Positions 42,918 to 54,595 of a stretch of 64,000 nt of DNA are shown piece after piece. Positions within the stretch are counted from its first letter, which is position 1, and each line of letters opens with the position of its first letter. Origin of the DNA: Gentiana macrophylla (taxonomy: Eukaryota; Streptophyta; Magnoliopsida; Gentianales; Gentianaceae). Both the position numbers and the translations under genes were made by a program. The DNA is taken from positions 54,710,583-54,774,582 of the forward strand of contig CM047808.1 of NCBI GenBank assembly GCA_026214975.1, given 5' to 3'. The notes beneath the pieces are model-generated. The model worked only from the letters and a program-made list of their open reading frames with translations, did no database searches and was not told the origin of the DNA.

Positions 42918-45227
42918 GATTGTTTGAAAGTCGATATCAAATATTGTGTTTGGTCAAAAATAGAAATTAAAAAAATACCAGGGCTGCCGTGAAAAAAAAA
43001 AAGCATTTTTATATGGTTTTCTTAGACTAGGTGTGAATGCAATTTTGATACTCAACACAATCCCTTTATGGGGTTGTTATGTTAGGTTGATATCGTGTAG
43101 GTTGTCTTAGAACATGGGCCTAGGTTTTTTATCATCTTGTTTTATTTAGATTTCGATAAGAGCCACGGGATGCTGATTTATGGATTGTCCCGAACTCGGA
43201 TTGAATACGACTTTGGTACTTAGCCTCTTCGGAGGTTGATATCATGCAAGTCAGGCTAGATTTGGGGCTTAGGACCTTCGGCTACCATGACTTTTTGAGG
43301 AGTTTAAAATATCGTGTGTGCAATAAAAATATTAACTTTATTGTTATTATTAGTGCCCTATTTTTCAAAAACAAAAAACAAACACAAAAAAACGAAAATA
43401 AAAAATCAAAGTCTGTTAAGTGTCATCCGGTCGAGCCAGCGACGTAAATCAAAGGCGCTTGGGGGGAGGCGACCCCGCCATAAAAAGACTGTTTTGGATG
43501 ATATGGAATCTAGGAGTATATGAGTATGTGCTACTTGTTCTTGCATTTGATGATGTGTGACTACGTGACATGGATGTTCGACTTGATGATCGTGCCTCTG
43601 TGCCTTTCTATTATGCTTAGATGTTCTGTGTTTTACCTGTAGGGGTTATTTATCCATCTATAGCAATCCATTTTGTGCATTCCATTTTGCGTGTCGAGTT
43701 TTCTGACGTGACAGGGCCTTATTACTGTTATACCCACGTATTCCTATTCTATATTTTGGCACGAGGACCATGTCCTGTGCATGCTTTGCGTTGTTTTCTG
43801 TCTTGATATAGGGATACGGGTCGTTCTTACACGAGGCTCTTACGGCATTCGATTGCGCCTTTCTGCCGGGTTCACAAGCTAAGTCTTTATTTTCTATCTC
43901 ATTCACGCACTGAGGACATTGCTTCATTCGAAGTGGGGGGTGGATACGACTTAGCTTTATATTGTTTCGTTGGATAAATGTACCAACTATTGTGATATGA
44001 GTAGTTAATGTCCGTTTTTAGTTAGTCCAAGGCTTAAAAGTTTTTAGCTTTTCACGGTTTAACACCGCGTTATATGCATGTTTCTGACGATGGAGTTGGT
44101 GAATGTCTTAGTAGTCGAGTAATGTGTGCAGGGCGATTTTGTTTTATTACGATACGAACCCTTTTAGTGCACGTAAAACCATGGTTATACTTAGCTTGGT
44201 TTCTATACACACTTACACCACTTGTTTCGAGGCGAAATAGAAAGGTTTACCTAGGCCGGATACGGGATGTGAGTCATGGCGCTTCTTTGACCCGACCAAA
44301 GCCAGATAAGCCAAAATCCCAACATTTTACCCTCGTACCCCTCTAAGCCTTGATAGGTTGGTCTGACCACCGCCCGAAAATGAGCCATTTTTGGTTACTT
44401 AGCATGTATTACCCTAACCCTGAGCTATATTGTTGGTCACGTTTCTTTTGATCACCATACGAGTGGACTTAATTGTTACTTTAGACACACTTGCTGAATC
44501 AAGTGTGGGGTGGGAGATGGTGCGTATTTTGTAGAGGAGTTGGTTAGTACGAGCTAATATAATGAAGGGGAGGAGTTCGAGAAATCTTTTGTGAGGCTTG
44601 TTGGTTCGGGGAAAAAAACGGAAAAGAGATGAAGAAAAAAAAGAGAAAAAAATTGAATTTGAAAAGAAAATGATGTAAAAAAAGGGGAGTTTGAATAATG
44701 TTGAGAAATAGAAGTCAAAGAAGGAGCGTTTTGAATGAATAAAAGTATGATGTTGAGGTTGGAGTTATTTTTTAATGAGTATAAAAAGATCGAAGGCGTT
44801 TGGTTTAGTATGTTTTCAAATAGAAAGTAAATGAGATGATTAGGTTCACTCGTATTTTCTTTTCTCCAGTCCAAAATTTTCCTTTTGGCTAACCCCATCC
44901 CAAGCTCAACATTATAACCCTTCAAGTCCTGCTTGACCGAATTTAGCCTTGGTTGCCTCGATTAGTTTAGATTCTAGCTTGGTATAAGTTGTGTGTAGTC
45001 ATTTGGCCGGTACGCAAAGCCGGTAATCATCTTGAGTGTAGCCCTCGGTTTTTATCACATACACTTCGTTTTCATGGTAAGTTAGAGTCAAGTGGTTTAC
45101 ATTCAGTGTATACTTTATGTTCACCTTGCTGTCGTGACTCCTATGCATGTTGCATAAAGTTGATCCCTTGGTCTTTTTAAAGCGGCTGATTTACTCGAGG
45201 ACGAGCAAAGGCTAAGTGTGGGGTGGT
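42918..45227 (+). other. G3 internal region without coding capacity
   Basis: 2.3 kb. The longest frames (43621-43806, 44074-44346) show no similarity to retroelement proteins. Two diverged copies of a block are seen: GAATGCAATTTTGATACTCA..GGTTG(T/A)TATGTTAGG (43033) and GAATACGACTTTGGTACTTAGC..GGTTGATATCATGCAAG (43203). CACTGAGGACATTGCTTCATTCGAAGTGGGG (43908-43938) and GCTAAGTGTGGGGTGGT (45211-45227) are the non-coding signposts of Athila-type 3' regions. An A/G-rich stretch lies at 44600-44700. Confidence 0.65.
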
Positions 45228-46778
45228 TGATGGGAGTCAACTTTACTGTACCTTGGTGCGTAGTTTAACCCCCATTTATCAATTTATTGGCATGTTTTGG
45301 GTTGTTCTAGACCTGTTTAAGAGGAATACAAGAGCTATACGCACGGGGAGTTAAACTGTCACATCGATAGTAAACTCTGCCTTTTTAACGATATTTAGCT
45401 CTTTTCCGAGCACTTTTGTCTTGCGGAATTACGTGTGGTGTTTTTTGGTATATGTATTGCATGACTTAGGTGACTCGAGAAACCGGAAGGTGATGTTTTT
45501 GAATGAGAAACATGATCGTGGCATGAAGGTAGCATGAAAGTGAAGGAAAATCATGTTTGAAGTGAAATCAAGGCAAACTGGCTTTTGCTCTACCCAAACG
45601 AGCGTTTGAATGAAGCTCAGGACAAACTAGCATTTGGAGAGTTCAAACGGGCATTCACAATATCAACACTTGATACTGAAAGTTAGATTTTTAGTCGGAC
45701 GAGAGTTCAAATTACCCCTAAACGATCGTTTGGAGGGTTCAACTCAATTTGGATAAAACTCATATAAGGTGAATGAGCGTTCACCATTCAATCGCATGCT
45801 CTTTTGGATCTCAAGAACCCTTGATGTCAAATGGGCAAACGAGCGTGCACCAGGAGGACAAACGCTCGTTTGGCCCCGACAGCAGTATTCACCGTACCTA
45901 TCCATTAATCATTACTTTGACCAATCTTAGATGCATTTTCTGGTCAAGTCGTCTTCATAAAAGTTGTAGGTAATTGAATGTGATTTCCGACGCATCTTGA
46001 ATCGTTCAAATCGGAGCTCCACACCAAAAGTTATCACCGATTTACTGAAGCCGAGTCAAGTTGGGCCCGAGTTGGTCGGCCCAACTAGGTCAAAGTCGCG
46101 ATTTTTGCTCTATATCAGAGCATCTAAACCTAAGAAAGTGAGAATTCTGATTTTTATTGGCTTGGACTGAGTTTGAAGCCGGCTTAGCTGCTCAACCCAG
46201 CCGCTTCGGCGGTTGTTATGACATGTTGACATTTAAATAGTTGGATTAGAGCTATGGACTAGGCTCCGTATTTCAATTTCTAAGTTTAGATTTTTGAATA
46301 TAGAGTAGAATACGATATTCGATCGATAGCTTGGTGGAGTTCGTGTCTATGATCATTGTATGAATTAAAGGTTGTATCTTTTGAGGATTTGGGATTCAGA
46401 TTTCTTGATCTACAATATTTTGATCTTCATTATTGTTTTTCCTAATTTTGATTTGTTTTCTCTCAATATCATTTTGATTGTGTAGATCATTGGTTTGATG
46501 AAATTTGATATTGATAAGAGTTTGTGATTCTGATCCTTGTTTATGCGTTAAAATAGTAAAAGCTTCGATCTTTTGTCTTGTTCATATACCCTTTGCCCTC
46601 GGATTTTAACACAAATTTTATATTCGATTCAATCTCCCTGTGGAATCGACCTCGGACTCTGAAAGCACAACCTATGATCGACCCGGTCCACTGCCGGTTA
46701 GAAAGTGAGTTTTGCCTAAGGTTTCGAGTTTCTATAAATCGTATTTGTTCGAGCCGGATTGTGAAATCTTACTTATCA
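45228..46778 (+). repeat. G3 3' LTR
   Basis: 1551 bp, TGATGGGAGTCAAC to TTATCA, followed by ATATT. It is closely similar to the 5' LTR throughout, with a handful of small indels such as an inserted CGCATGCTCTTTTGG-containing segment at about 45791. Confidence 0.93.
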
Positions 46779-48010
46779 ATATTTGAAGTACCTCAGTACC
46801 CTTATCAAAGCTTTCCAATGATCCTCATTTGATTGCTTGTAAACCTGCTCAGTTTATTCACAGCACATGCTACATCTGGTCTAGTACAATTAGTTATGTA
46901 CATCAGACAACCGATTATTTGTGAATATCTTAACAGAGACACGGGTTCACCTTTGGTTTTGACTAAATGCAAAGTTTAGTCAATATGAGTTTTTACTGGA
47001 CTTTCATTAAAGACATTAAATCTTTTTGAACAGACTCAATATAATGAAATTGTGTCAACCCAATTCCATCAGATATTCTAGAGATTTTAATCCCCAAAAT
47101 TACATCTGCATTTCCCATGTCTTTCATATCAAAATTTCGAGTCAACATCTTCTTAGTATTCATGATTACATCACGAGTACTCCCCATGATCAACATGTCA
47201 TCAACATATAGATATACTATCACATAAGAATTTGAAGTGTTCTTGATATAGGCACATTTGTCACACTTGTTAATTTTAAATCCGTTTGACAACATCGTTT
47301 GATCAAATTTTTTGTGTCATTTTTTTCGCGCTTGTTTCAGCCCACACAATGATTTAACGAGTCTACACATTTTGTGTTCTTGACCTGGAACTACAAAACC
47401 CTCAGGTTGTTCCATGTAAATTTCTCCTCTAATTCACCATTTAAAAAGGCAGTCTTAACATCCATTTGATGGATTTCCAAGTTATAGACCATAGCAAATG
47501 CAATAAGAACCCTTATCGAAGTGATTCTAGATACCGGTGAATAGGTATCGAAGAAATCAAGACCCTCTTTTTGTTGAAAACCTTTGGATACCAATCTGGC
47601 CTTATATTTGTCAATAGATCCATCAGCCTTAATCTTTTTCTTGAAAATCCACTTACAAAAAAGTGCTTTATGCCTTGGTGGAATATTAGTCAATTCCCAA
47701 GTGTGATTTTCCATAATGGAGTCTATTTCACTTTTTATCGCTTCTTTCCAGTAGGGTGCTTCTGGATTTGACATAGCCCCAGAATATGTTCTTGGATCAT
47801 TTTTTACTAGATAGACGAGAAAATCCGGACAAAATAACGTTGAAGTCCTAGCCCTTTTACTTCTACGAGGTTCGACTTCCTTATTTTCTGAAGTGTTATC
47901 CTCTAAGGATTCATGTGTCTGCTTATTTGGACTCGTGTCTTCATTGTTTCTATCATTGATTGGAAAGACATCCTCTAAAAACATAGCATTTCTTGACTCC
48001 ATGCTGTATT
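46779..48010 (-). pseudogene. C2 reverse transcriptase, decayed
   Basis: On minus: EPRRSKRARTS linker (about 47860), EAPYWKEAIKSEIDSIMENH (47700-47760), WIFKKKIKADGSIDKYKARL, MDVKTAFLNGELEE (about 47430-47470), a frame break near 47395, then the catalytic YLYVDDMLIMGS (about 47180-47215) and MKDMGNADVILGIKI (about 47085-47130). The frame breaks again near 46993; RPDVACAVNKLSRF is seen near 46860 before the G3 junction. Both active-site Asp residues are kept. Confidence 0.87.
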
Positions 48011-49277
48011 CACATGTACATCAGGGATGTCAGATTTGTGCATTAGAAATCTATATGCACTACTAATATTCACAAAACCGATAAATACACAATTTATCGT
48101 TTTAGGCCCAATATTTATTTGTTTAGGTTAAGGCACTTCTACCTTTTCTAAACACCCCCACACTTTCAAGTATTTGTAGCTTGGCTTATGGCCTTTCCAC
48201 AACTCATATGGGGTCTTATGCATCTTTTTAGATGTAATATGATTAAGAATGACATTTCCTGAGAGGATCGCCTCCCCCCACAAGTTCTGAGGTAAACCCA
48301 AACTTATAAACATAGCATTCATCATCTCTTTTAGAGTATGGTTTTTGTGTTCAGCAATACCATTCGACTGAGGTGTATACGGAGCAGTAGTTTGATGAAT
48401 AATTCTAGACTCTGTACATAGTTCATTAAACGGTGCATCAAACTCACCACCTCTATCACTACGAACCTTTTTGATTCGTTTGGTAATTTGATTTTTGACT
48501 TCAATCTTATAATTTTTGAAAGCCTCGATAGTCTCATCTTTGCTACATAGCAAATAGACATAACATTATCTTGCACAATCATCGATAAATGTTACAAAGT
48601 ATTTTTTACCGCCTCCCGATTGCATAAATTTTAAATCACACAAATCTGTATGGATTAATTCCAACGGTTCTGTGTTTCTTTCCACTGATGGAAATGGTGC
48701 CTTAGTCATTTTCTCTTCGACACATATTTGGAATTTTTCAGTTTCATTAAACTTTAATTGGGTAGAAAATCTAAATTCATCATTCGACGAATTGATTTAT
48801 TATTTACATGTCCTAATCGATTATGCCATAAACAATACGACTAAGTCAAGTAAGCAGAAGTTGATGCCACTTTATTTGCCTCATCGGGCACAAAATTTTT
48901 AGGCATAATAGCTAGTAAATTAAGTTTGAACATCCCCTCGGTGAGATAACTTCTACCGACAAACACATCATTTTTTGTCAGAATTACCTAATCAGAGCCA
49001 AACACTATTTTGAACCCAGCCTCGCTCAATATAGCACCGGAAACAAGATTCCTCCTAATGTTAAGAACATGGAGAACATTGGTCAATGTTAGCTTCTTCC
49101 CAGAAGTCATCTTAAGAATCACATTGCATGTTCCCACAACGTTTGAATAGGAAGAGCTTCCCATCCATAGTTTCTCACCATTTCCAGCCTTATACGTTGA
49201 AAATACTCCCCGGTCAACACAAACATGTCTTCATCACCATCAGTTTCAGCCACATGTGCCCTTGGCTGAAATGGCTT
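48011..49277 (-). pseudogene. C2 protease remnant and integrase, decayed
   Basis: Integrase core on minus: [18 protein letters not shown] (about 48610-48665), RSDRGGEFDAPF (about 48430-48465), NGIAEHKNHTLKEM (about 48320-48360), PQNLWGEAILSGN and PYELWKGHKPSYKYLKVWGC (about 48140-48210). All three catalytic acidic residues are visible. The region 48700-49270 (protease, pre-integrase domain) is broken by many stops; only fragments such as INFCLLDLVV and [10 protein letters not shown] can be read. Confidence 0.82.
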
Positions 49278-50186
49278 CTATCCATGGCACTCAGCCGCAT
49301 GATGCCCGTATTTTCCACAGTTGCGGCACTCACCATTAAAGTTAAATGGAGTTTGTGGTTTCTTGGACGATTCACCAGTTTTCTTGGAAAATTGACCGGA
49401 TTTCTTCCTCTTTTGGTTCTTTACTTCAGCAACGTGTGCCTTAGATTGTCCGACCTGCAAAACACGTTTATTTTTGGATGCTCTATTGTCCACCTCTATA
49501 CGGAGTCGAACAATCAGATCATCCATCGACATTTGCTTTCGCTTGTGTTTGAGATAACTTTTATACTCCTTCCATGAAGAAGGTAGTTTCTCAATCGCAC
49601 AGGCAACTTGAAAATTTTCATTAATAATCATACCCTCTTCTAAAAGTTCAGATATAATTATTTGTAATTCCTCAACCTGTTTGATTATGGTTTTTGAATC
49701 GACCATCTCATATTTCAGAAATTTAACTACAATAAATTCCTTAGCACCTACATCCTCAGTTTTATATTTTTGATCTAAGCTAAATCACAGTGCTCTAGCA
49801 GACTAAAATGTACAATATACACCGTACAGAGTATTGTCTAATCCGTTCAGAATGTAATTTTTACACAAAAAATCACTATGCTTCGAACTCTCTTGAGCAA
49901 GCAGAGCCCTGTGTTCAAAATTTTCTAGAGGCACAATTGGTTTCTCTTTAGTGAGCATCTTGGCTAATCCAAGTGTAGTCAAATAGGATAGCATATTTTG
50001 CTGCCAACGCTTGACGTTCAACATGTTAAATATCTCTTGTTTCTCTCCATGAGAAGAACCAGCCACAGCAACAGTTGATTGTGTCACAACAGTAGTAGGC
50101 ACAGTTGCATTTGATAAAGGATTCAGACTTTCACTTGCCGCATCATCAGTAGTAGGAGTCAATGACGCATCATTAATAGTAGTCAT
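49278..50186 (-). pseudogene. C2 gag, decayed
   Basis: ATG at 50186, MTTINDASLTPTTDDAASE. The copia capsid domain begins NVKRWQQNMLSYLTTLGLA (about 49960-50020); a TAG at 49803 follows CTF, and the frame resumes at about 49790 with ALWFSLDQKYKTED. FQVACAIEKLPSSWKEYKSY lies at about 49560-49620. The zinc knuckle CRNCGKYGHHAAEC (about 49284-49325) is complete. The plus-strand 149-codon frame 49128-49577 is antisense to this gag and is a shadow. Confidence 0.88.
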
Positions 50187-50397
50187 TTTTGTTCATAACA
50201 GAAGATCAACAATCAGAATATGGTTTGTTAAAAAACGAGACCAATAGTGATTAAGAGACTTTTTCAGAATATCACCGAATGATATTCAGCTTAAGCAGAA
50301 AAAAAAATTCATATAATCGAATCGAAATTTATTTAATTTAACATATAGAAAAAAGTTTTAGAATAAAGATGTTCTGAAAAATTTGTCTTATCATTGT

Positions 50398-50471
50398 TGT
50401 TCCCGTATGCGAATAAAATAAATATTCAGAAAAAATGAAGAACAATTTTATTTCCAATTATGAATAAAATT

Positions 50472-50540
<69 letters not shown>

Positions 50541-51361
50541 AAATATTAAAGGATATACAAAAAATGACAATTGCACTCATCCTCCTAAGACAAACTTGCA
50601 CCGGCTTGTACCCACGGTTGATGCAATTGTATCCCATGATAACTCAATTTACCTGTTTAGATGGAGAGGTACTTCAACTCTAAACATCCTCGAACTCTGA
50701 CAATGCCCAAAAACTCTTCAACTATGAATGCAACAAAATATATTATGCAATGGAATGTATGTATGCTCTTGTATTGCTTGAATACTTATGTTCTTTTTCC
50801 ATCTTGTGATGACTTTTTTATAGAGAGGCTCAGATTGTAATGGATGAGTCACATCAATTAATTTCATTATTGCATAACTCCTACTACTTCCACTTTACTC
50901 CAAGTATTGATGATAACAGTTTTGTATTTAATCACCATCAGTTATGAAAATGTTCAGATTCAGCATTCAGTGATTCTACTCGGCTGAATTCTGAACTTTA
51001 GCACAGTGAATTACTCAATTGAATTGTCACTTCACTCAGCCGCTGACACTCGGCTGAATTTCAGCATTTCACTTCACTCGGCTGAAATTTGGACTTCACT
51101 CGGCTGAATTTCTGGAGTCCAAATATTTAATACTTGCCCAGCCCAAGGCTCAGGCCCAAGAAGGCTCATCTCCCCAAGCCCAAGCCCAAGGTCAATGGTC
51201 AACAGTCTCGGGCTCGGGCGGGCGGCTACGCGTGCGTGCGCGCGTGTGTCAATTTTAGCATAACATCGATATACTAAAACCATCCGAGTCTTCCTCCCTT
51301 TCTCTAGGAGCTTATACCCATCATCAATTGTCATCCTTTAAATACTTAATATTGGACTCCA
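50398..51361 (-). repeat. C2 5' LTR
   Basis: 964 bp, plus reading TGTTCCCGTATGC to ATATTGGACTCCA. It pairs with 39657-40630. A (TA)n tract lies at 50475-50537. The 200 bp between the LTR and gag hold no recognisable tRNA-Met site; the minus strand reads ACAATGATAAGACAAAT there. Confidence 0.9.
50475..50537. repeat. (AT)n microsatellite in C2 5' LTR
   Basis: About 31 AT units, at the same place as the tract in the other LTR. Confidence 0.95.
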
Positions 51362-52080
51362 CAGAATCAAATGTGGGACAAAGAATTATAAAATTCTTTT
51401 CACAATATCTCACAACAACTTAAAGCGTTAATATCTCATGAATTGAATGATTTTAAACTGTCAATTACTTATTGTGTAGTTTTCAATCATTTAATAAAAG
51501 GCTTGATAACTTTAATAAAATTATATTGAACTCGCTTTTTAAAATACTTATCATAATTGATTAAAAATTGAAAAAATAATTTTTTCCTCTATTTTCTCCA
51601 ACAGAATAAAGAAGGATTTGGTGAAGTAATGGCGTGATTTTGTGTACATAAATCACAGTTTTTGAGTGTAGTGGGGGAGTGAATTGAGGTATGTAATGAT
51701 AAATCCCGGGAATCGAGGCATTGCCGTCATACTCGTAATTTAAAAATAATATAGTTACCTCCATAATTATAAACTAATCTTCACGTGGGTGATCTTCCAT
51801 ATAATTATTCTCCATTAATTCTCCAATTTTCCATATGTGAAAAAATTTGATTTTGTTTACACTTCACTTTGTTGTATTCTCCAAGATATTTATCGGTGGA
51901 GTGACTTGGTTGGTCACTAGGGCGGTGGAGTGACTTCTTACTGAGTTGATGTAGAGAACTATTCCTAACAATCAGTGAAGTTAACTTCTCTGGGTACCAG
52001 TGCCTTACCTGTAAAGTGAGCACACCCGAAGTGGTAAAGGTTCAGTCAGCTGGTGAAGTTACTTAGGTGATTACTTTAGT
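51362..52080 (-). promoter_or_regulatory. S3 spacer between RNase H and ORF2, upstream conserved block
   Basis: Non-coding. On minus it contains TGGAAAATTGGAGAATTAAT (about 51810-51830) and GACGGCAATGCCTCGATTC (about 51709-51727), both present upstream of S1 ORF2 at 33193 and 33291. A duplicated CAAGTCACTCCACCG motif lies at about 51895-51935. Minus-strand short frames here (51561-51764, 51805-52023) show no known similarity. Confidence 0.5.
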
Positions 52081-53360
52081 TAGCTGCTATTTATAACTTA
52101 ATCGATTTCAACCATTCCCAACTCAGTTCTCAACTTGCAAAATCTATCATGACTGAGTGGTTTAGTGAAGATATCAGCCAATTGATCTTCAGTTGGTATG
52201 TATTTTAGAATAACATCTCATTTTTCAACATGATCTTTGATAAAGTGATGTCTCACATCAATATGCTTTGTTCTTGAATGTAATACTGAATTTTCAGTAA
52301 TATATATTGCACTTGTGTTATCACACATAATTAGGATTGTCTTCTCTGCCATTCTATAGTCCCTTAGTTGTTGACTGATCCACAATACTTGTGCACAGCA
52401 ACTACCTGCTGCTATGTATTCTGGTTCAACTGTTGATGTGGATTTAGAGTTCTTCTTTTTGCTAAACTATGATACTAGTCTGCTGCCTAGATTTGACAAG
52501 TTCCAGATGTGCTTACATCTTTCCCAAGAAAGACTCTTGCACACATTAGTGGATCTGATGTGCCACTTGTATCCATACAATATTTGTGTATCAAGTCTTT
52601 TGCATACTTGGCTTGATTTATGAAGATGCCATCATTCATTTGTTTCACTTGTAAACCAAGAAAGTAATTGAGCTCTCACATCATACTCATTTGAAATTTT
52701 CTCTTCATCAGATTTTCAAACTTCTCACATAGCTTCTTATCTTCTGATCCAAAGATGATGTCATCAACATAGATTTGAACAAACAATGTGCTAGTACCTT
52801 CTTCTAGCTTGAAGAGAGTCTTGTCAATGGTCCCTTTGTTGAATCCATTGTTGGTTATGAATTGTGACAGTGTCTCATACCAGGCTCCGGGTGCCTGTTT
52901 GAGTCCATATAGTGACTTTTTGAGCTTGTACACTTTATCCTCATTCCCTTTGAGTTGGAAACCAGGGGTTGTTCCACATATACATCTTCTTCAAAATGTC
53001 CATTCATAAATGCAGTCTTGACATCCATTTGATAAACTTTGAAGTCTTTGTATGATGCAAAGGCTAGAAAGAGTCCTATTGCTTCCAATCTTGCTACTGG
53101 TGCAAAGTCTTCATCATAATCTATTCCTTCTGCTTGAGAGTAGCCTTTTGCAACTAGCCTTGCTTTGTTTCTGACAACTGTTCTTTGTTCATCAAACTTG
53201 TTTCTGAATACCCATTTTGTTCCAATGATGTTGGCCATGTCTTGACTATCAACAAGTTCCCAGACTTCATTTCTCTCAAATTCATTGAGTTCTTCCAACA
53301 TTGTTGGAATCCATTCAGCATCTTGAATTGCATCATCTATAGTTTTTGGTTCCACCTATG
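52081..53360 (-). pseudogene. S3 reverse transcriptase and RNase H, with internal deletion
   Basis: Minus strand: [20 protein letters not shown] (about 53275-53335), [30 protein letters not shown] (about 53110-53170), [12 protein letters not shown] (about 53000-53035), [16 protein letters not shown] (about 52870-52925) and QIYVDDIIFGS (about 52745-52778). After LGLQVKQMNDGIF (about 52645) the RT end and the first half of RNase H are missing: the sequence jumps to a STSGTCQ block near 52430-52500. The final RNase H segment (RTKHIDVRHHFIKDH-like, frame-broken, and DQLADIF) ends near 52140. Frameshifts near 52675 and 52930. Confidence 0.85.
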
Positions 53361-54595
53361 ATAGAAAACAAGTTAGCATTATTTCCAGTTGTCTTTTGGT
53401 TCTAACTCCTGTATGAATATCTTCAATGACTTAATCTTCATGATGATCTCTCAGCCCGTTCAGGTCAGGTTGAAGTTGCTCTTGATTTGGTTCTTCCACA
53501 ACTTCAGCTTGTGCATCAATTTCATGTTCTTGTGTTGGTGCCTCTTGTGTTGTGTTGACTGGTGCATCATCTTGATTGCCAAAGGTGTGATCCAGAATAG
53601 TAGCTTGCACTGTTGTATTCATATGAACTTGTCTTTGTGCTGCTTCTTCTTCAAGATCTTGTAGACTTTCACCATTTGTGTTTGGTTCATCGAAAACTAC
53701 ACGAATTGACTCTTCAAATAGGAAAGTTCTTTGGTTGATTACTCTGAAGGCTTTGCTTGTGTATGATTATCCTATAAAGATTGCTTTATCAGGGTTTTAA
53801 TCAAAAGAATGTAGCTGATTCCGGTTCAAAACAAAACATTTAGATCCAAACATGTGTAAATGTGATATGTTAGGTTTTCTTCCAATCTATAATTCATGTG
53901 GTGTTTTTCCATGATGTTTGTTGATGATTGATCTGTTTTCAGTATATCATGATGTATTTGCTGCTTCAGCCCAAAACCTCTTTGGTAAGCATGCTTCGGC
54001 AATCATTGTTCTGACTGCTTCTTTGAGTGTCCTGTTTCTTCTTTTTGCTACACCATTTTGTTATTGAGTCCCTGCTGTTGATAGTTGATGTAGTACTCCA
54101 TTCTCTTCTCAATAGGTTCTAATAATTTCATTTAGGAACTCTGTGCCTCTATCTAATCTTATCTTGATGCTTCAATTCCTTTTCATTTTGTATTCTTCTT
54201 AGCATGTCTGGTAGCTTTTTGAGTGTCTCTCGTTTCTTGTTCATGAATATAGTCCTTGTAAATTTGGAGAAGTCATCCAGCACCACTAGAGTGTACTTAT
54301 TTCCATATACACTTACTTGTGTGACTGGTCCAACAAGATCCATATGCAACAGATGCAAAATTCTTGTTGTAGATTGATAAGGTTTTGACTTGAAAGAGCT
54401 TTTGATCTGCTTTCAATTTTGACATGCATCATAGAGACTTTCCTTCTTGAATGTGATCTCTGGTAGGCCTTCAACTAACTTGTTCTTTGACAATTTGTTG
54501 ATGGTCTTGAAGTTGAGTAGGTTCAGTCTTCGAAGCTGAATCCAGCTGGTTGATTGCTTATTTTTGACAAGCAGGAATGTTTCTGCTTTTGTTGT
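53361..54595 (-). pseudogene. S3 integrase, decayed, catalytic Glu changed to Lys
   Basis: Minus strand: pre-integrase zinc domain remnant (about 54400-54500), HMDLVGPVTQVSVYGNKYTL (about 54300-54357), LDRGTEFLNE near 54140, NGVAKRRNRTLKEA (about 54018-54057), HLHMFGSKCFVLN (about 53820-53860), KAFRVINQRTFLFEES (about 53710-53755) and the acidic C-terminal linker EAPTQEHEIDAQAEVVEE. In NGVAKRR the Lys codon at 54043-54045 replaces the catalytic Glu of NGVAERR, which S1, C1 and C2 keep in their own form. Several TAG/TAA stops stand where CAG/CAA or Trp codons are expected. Confidence 0.85.

Larger units (their letters stand above)
41369..46778 (+). mobile_element. G3: short non-autonomous Ty3 element with intact ends
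   Basis: 5410 bp bounded by two LTRs (1528 and 1551 bp) and ATATT target duplications, inserted in the C2 RNase H. It has a tRNA-Asp-like primer site and a purine-rich tract, but its 2.3-kb interior has no gag or pol. The tail CTCGAGGACGAGCAAAGG.TAAGTGTGGGGTGGT before the 3' LTR is typical of Athila/Tat elements. It must have moved with enzymes from an autonomous relative. Its size and LTRs fit a LARD-like derivative. Confidence 0.92.
39657..51361 (-). mobile_element. C2: Ty1/copia element on minus, split by G3
   Basis: Two related LTRs (39657-40630 and 50398-51361) enclose, on minus, gag (50186-49278), protease/integrase (to about 48010), RT (48002-46779), then G3, then RNase H (41368 to about 40930). 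Its YVDDMLIMGS and [13 protein letters not shown] signatures differ from the Sireviruses here, so it is another copia lineage. It sits between the S3 spacer and S3 ORF2. No matching 5-bp target duplication is visible (TATCT left, CAGAA right) and the primer site cannot be recognised. Confidence 0.88.

Noticed and set aside
49128..49577. 149-codon plus-strand open frame
   Set aside because: It is antisense to C2 gag, whose capsid and zinc knuckle are clear on minus.
39652..51366. Target-site duplication for C2
   Set aside because: The flanking pentamers TATCT and CAGAA do not match; the similar GAATA/GAATC needs shifted ends that the LTR comparison does not support.
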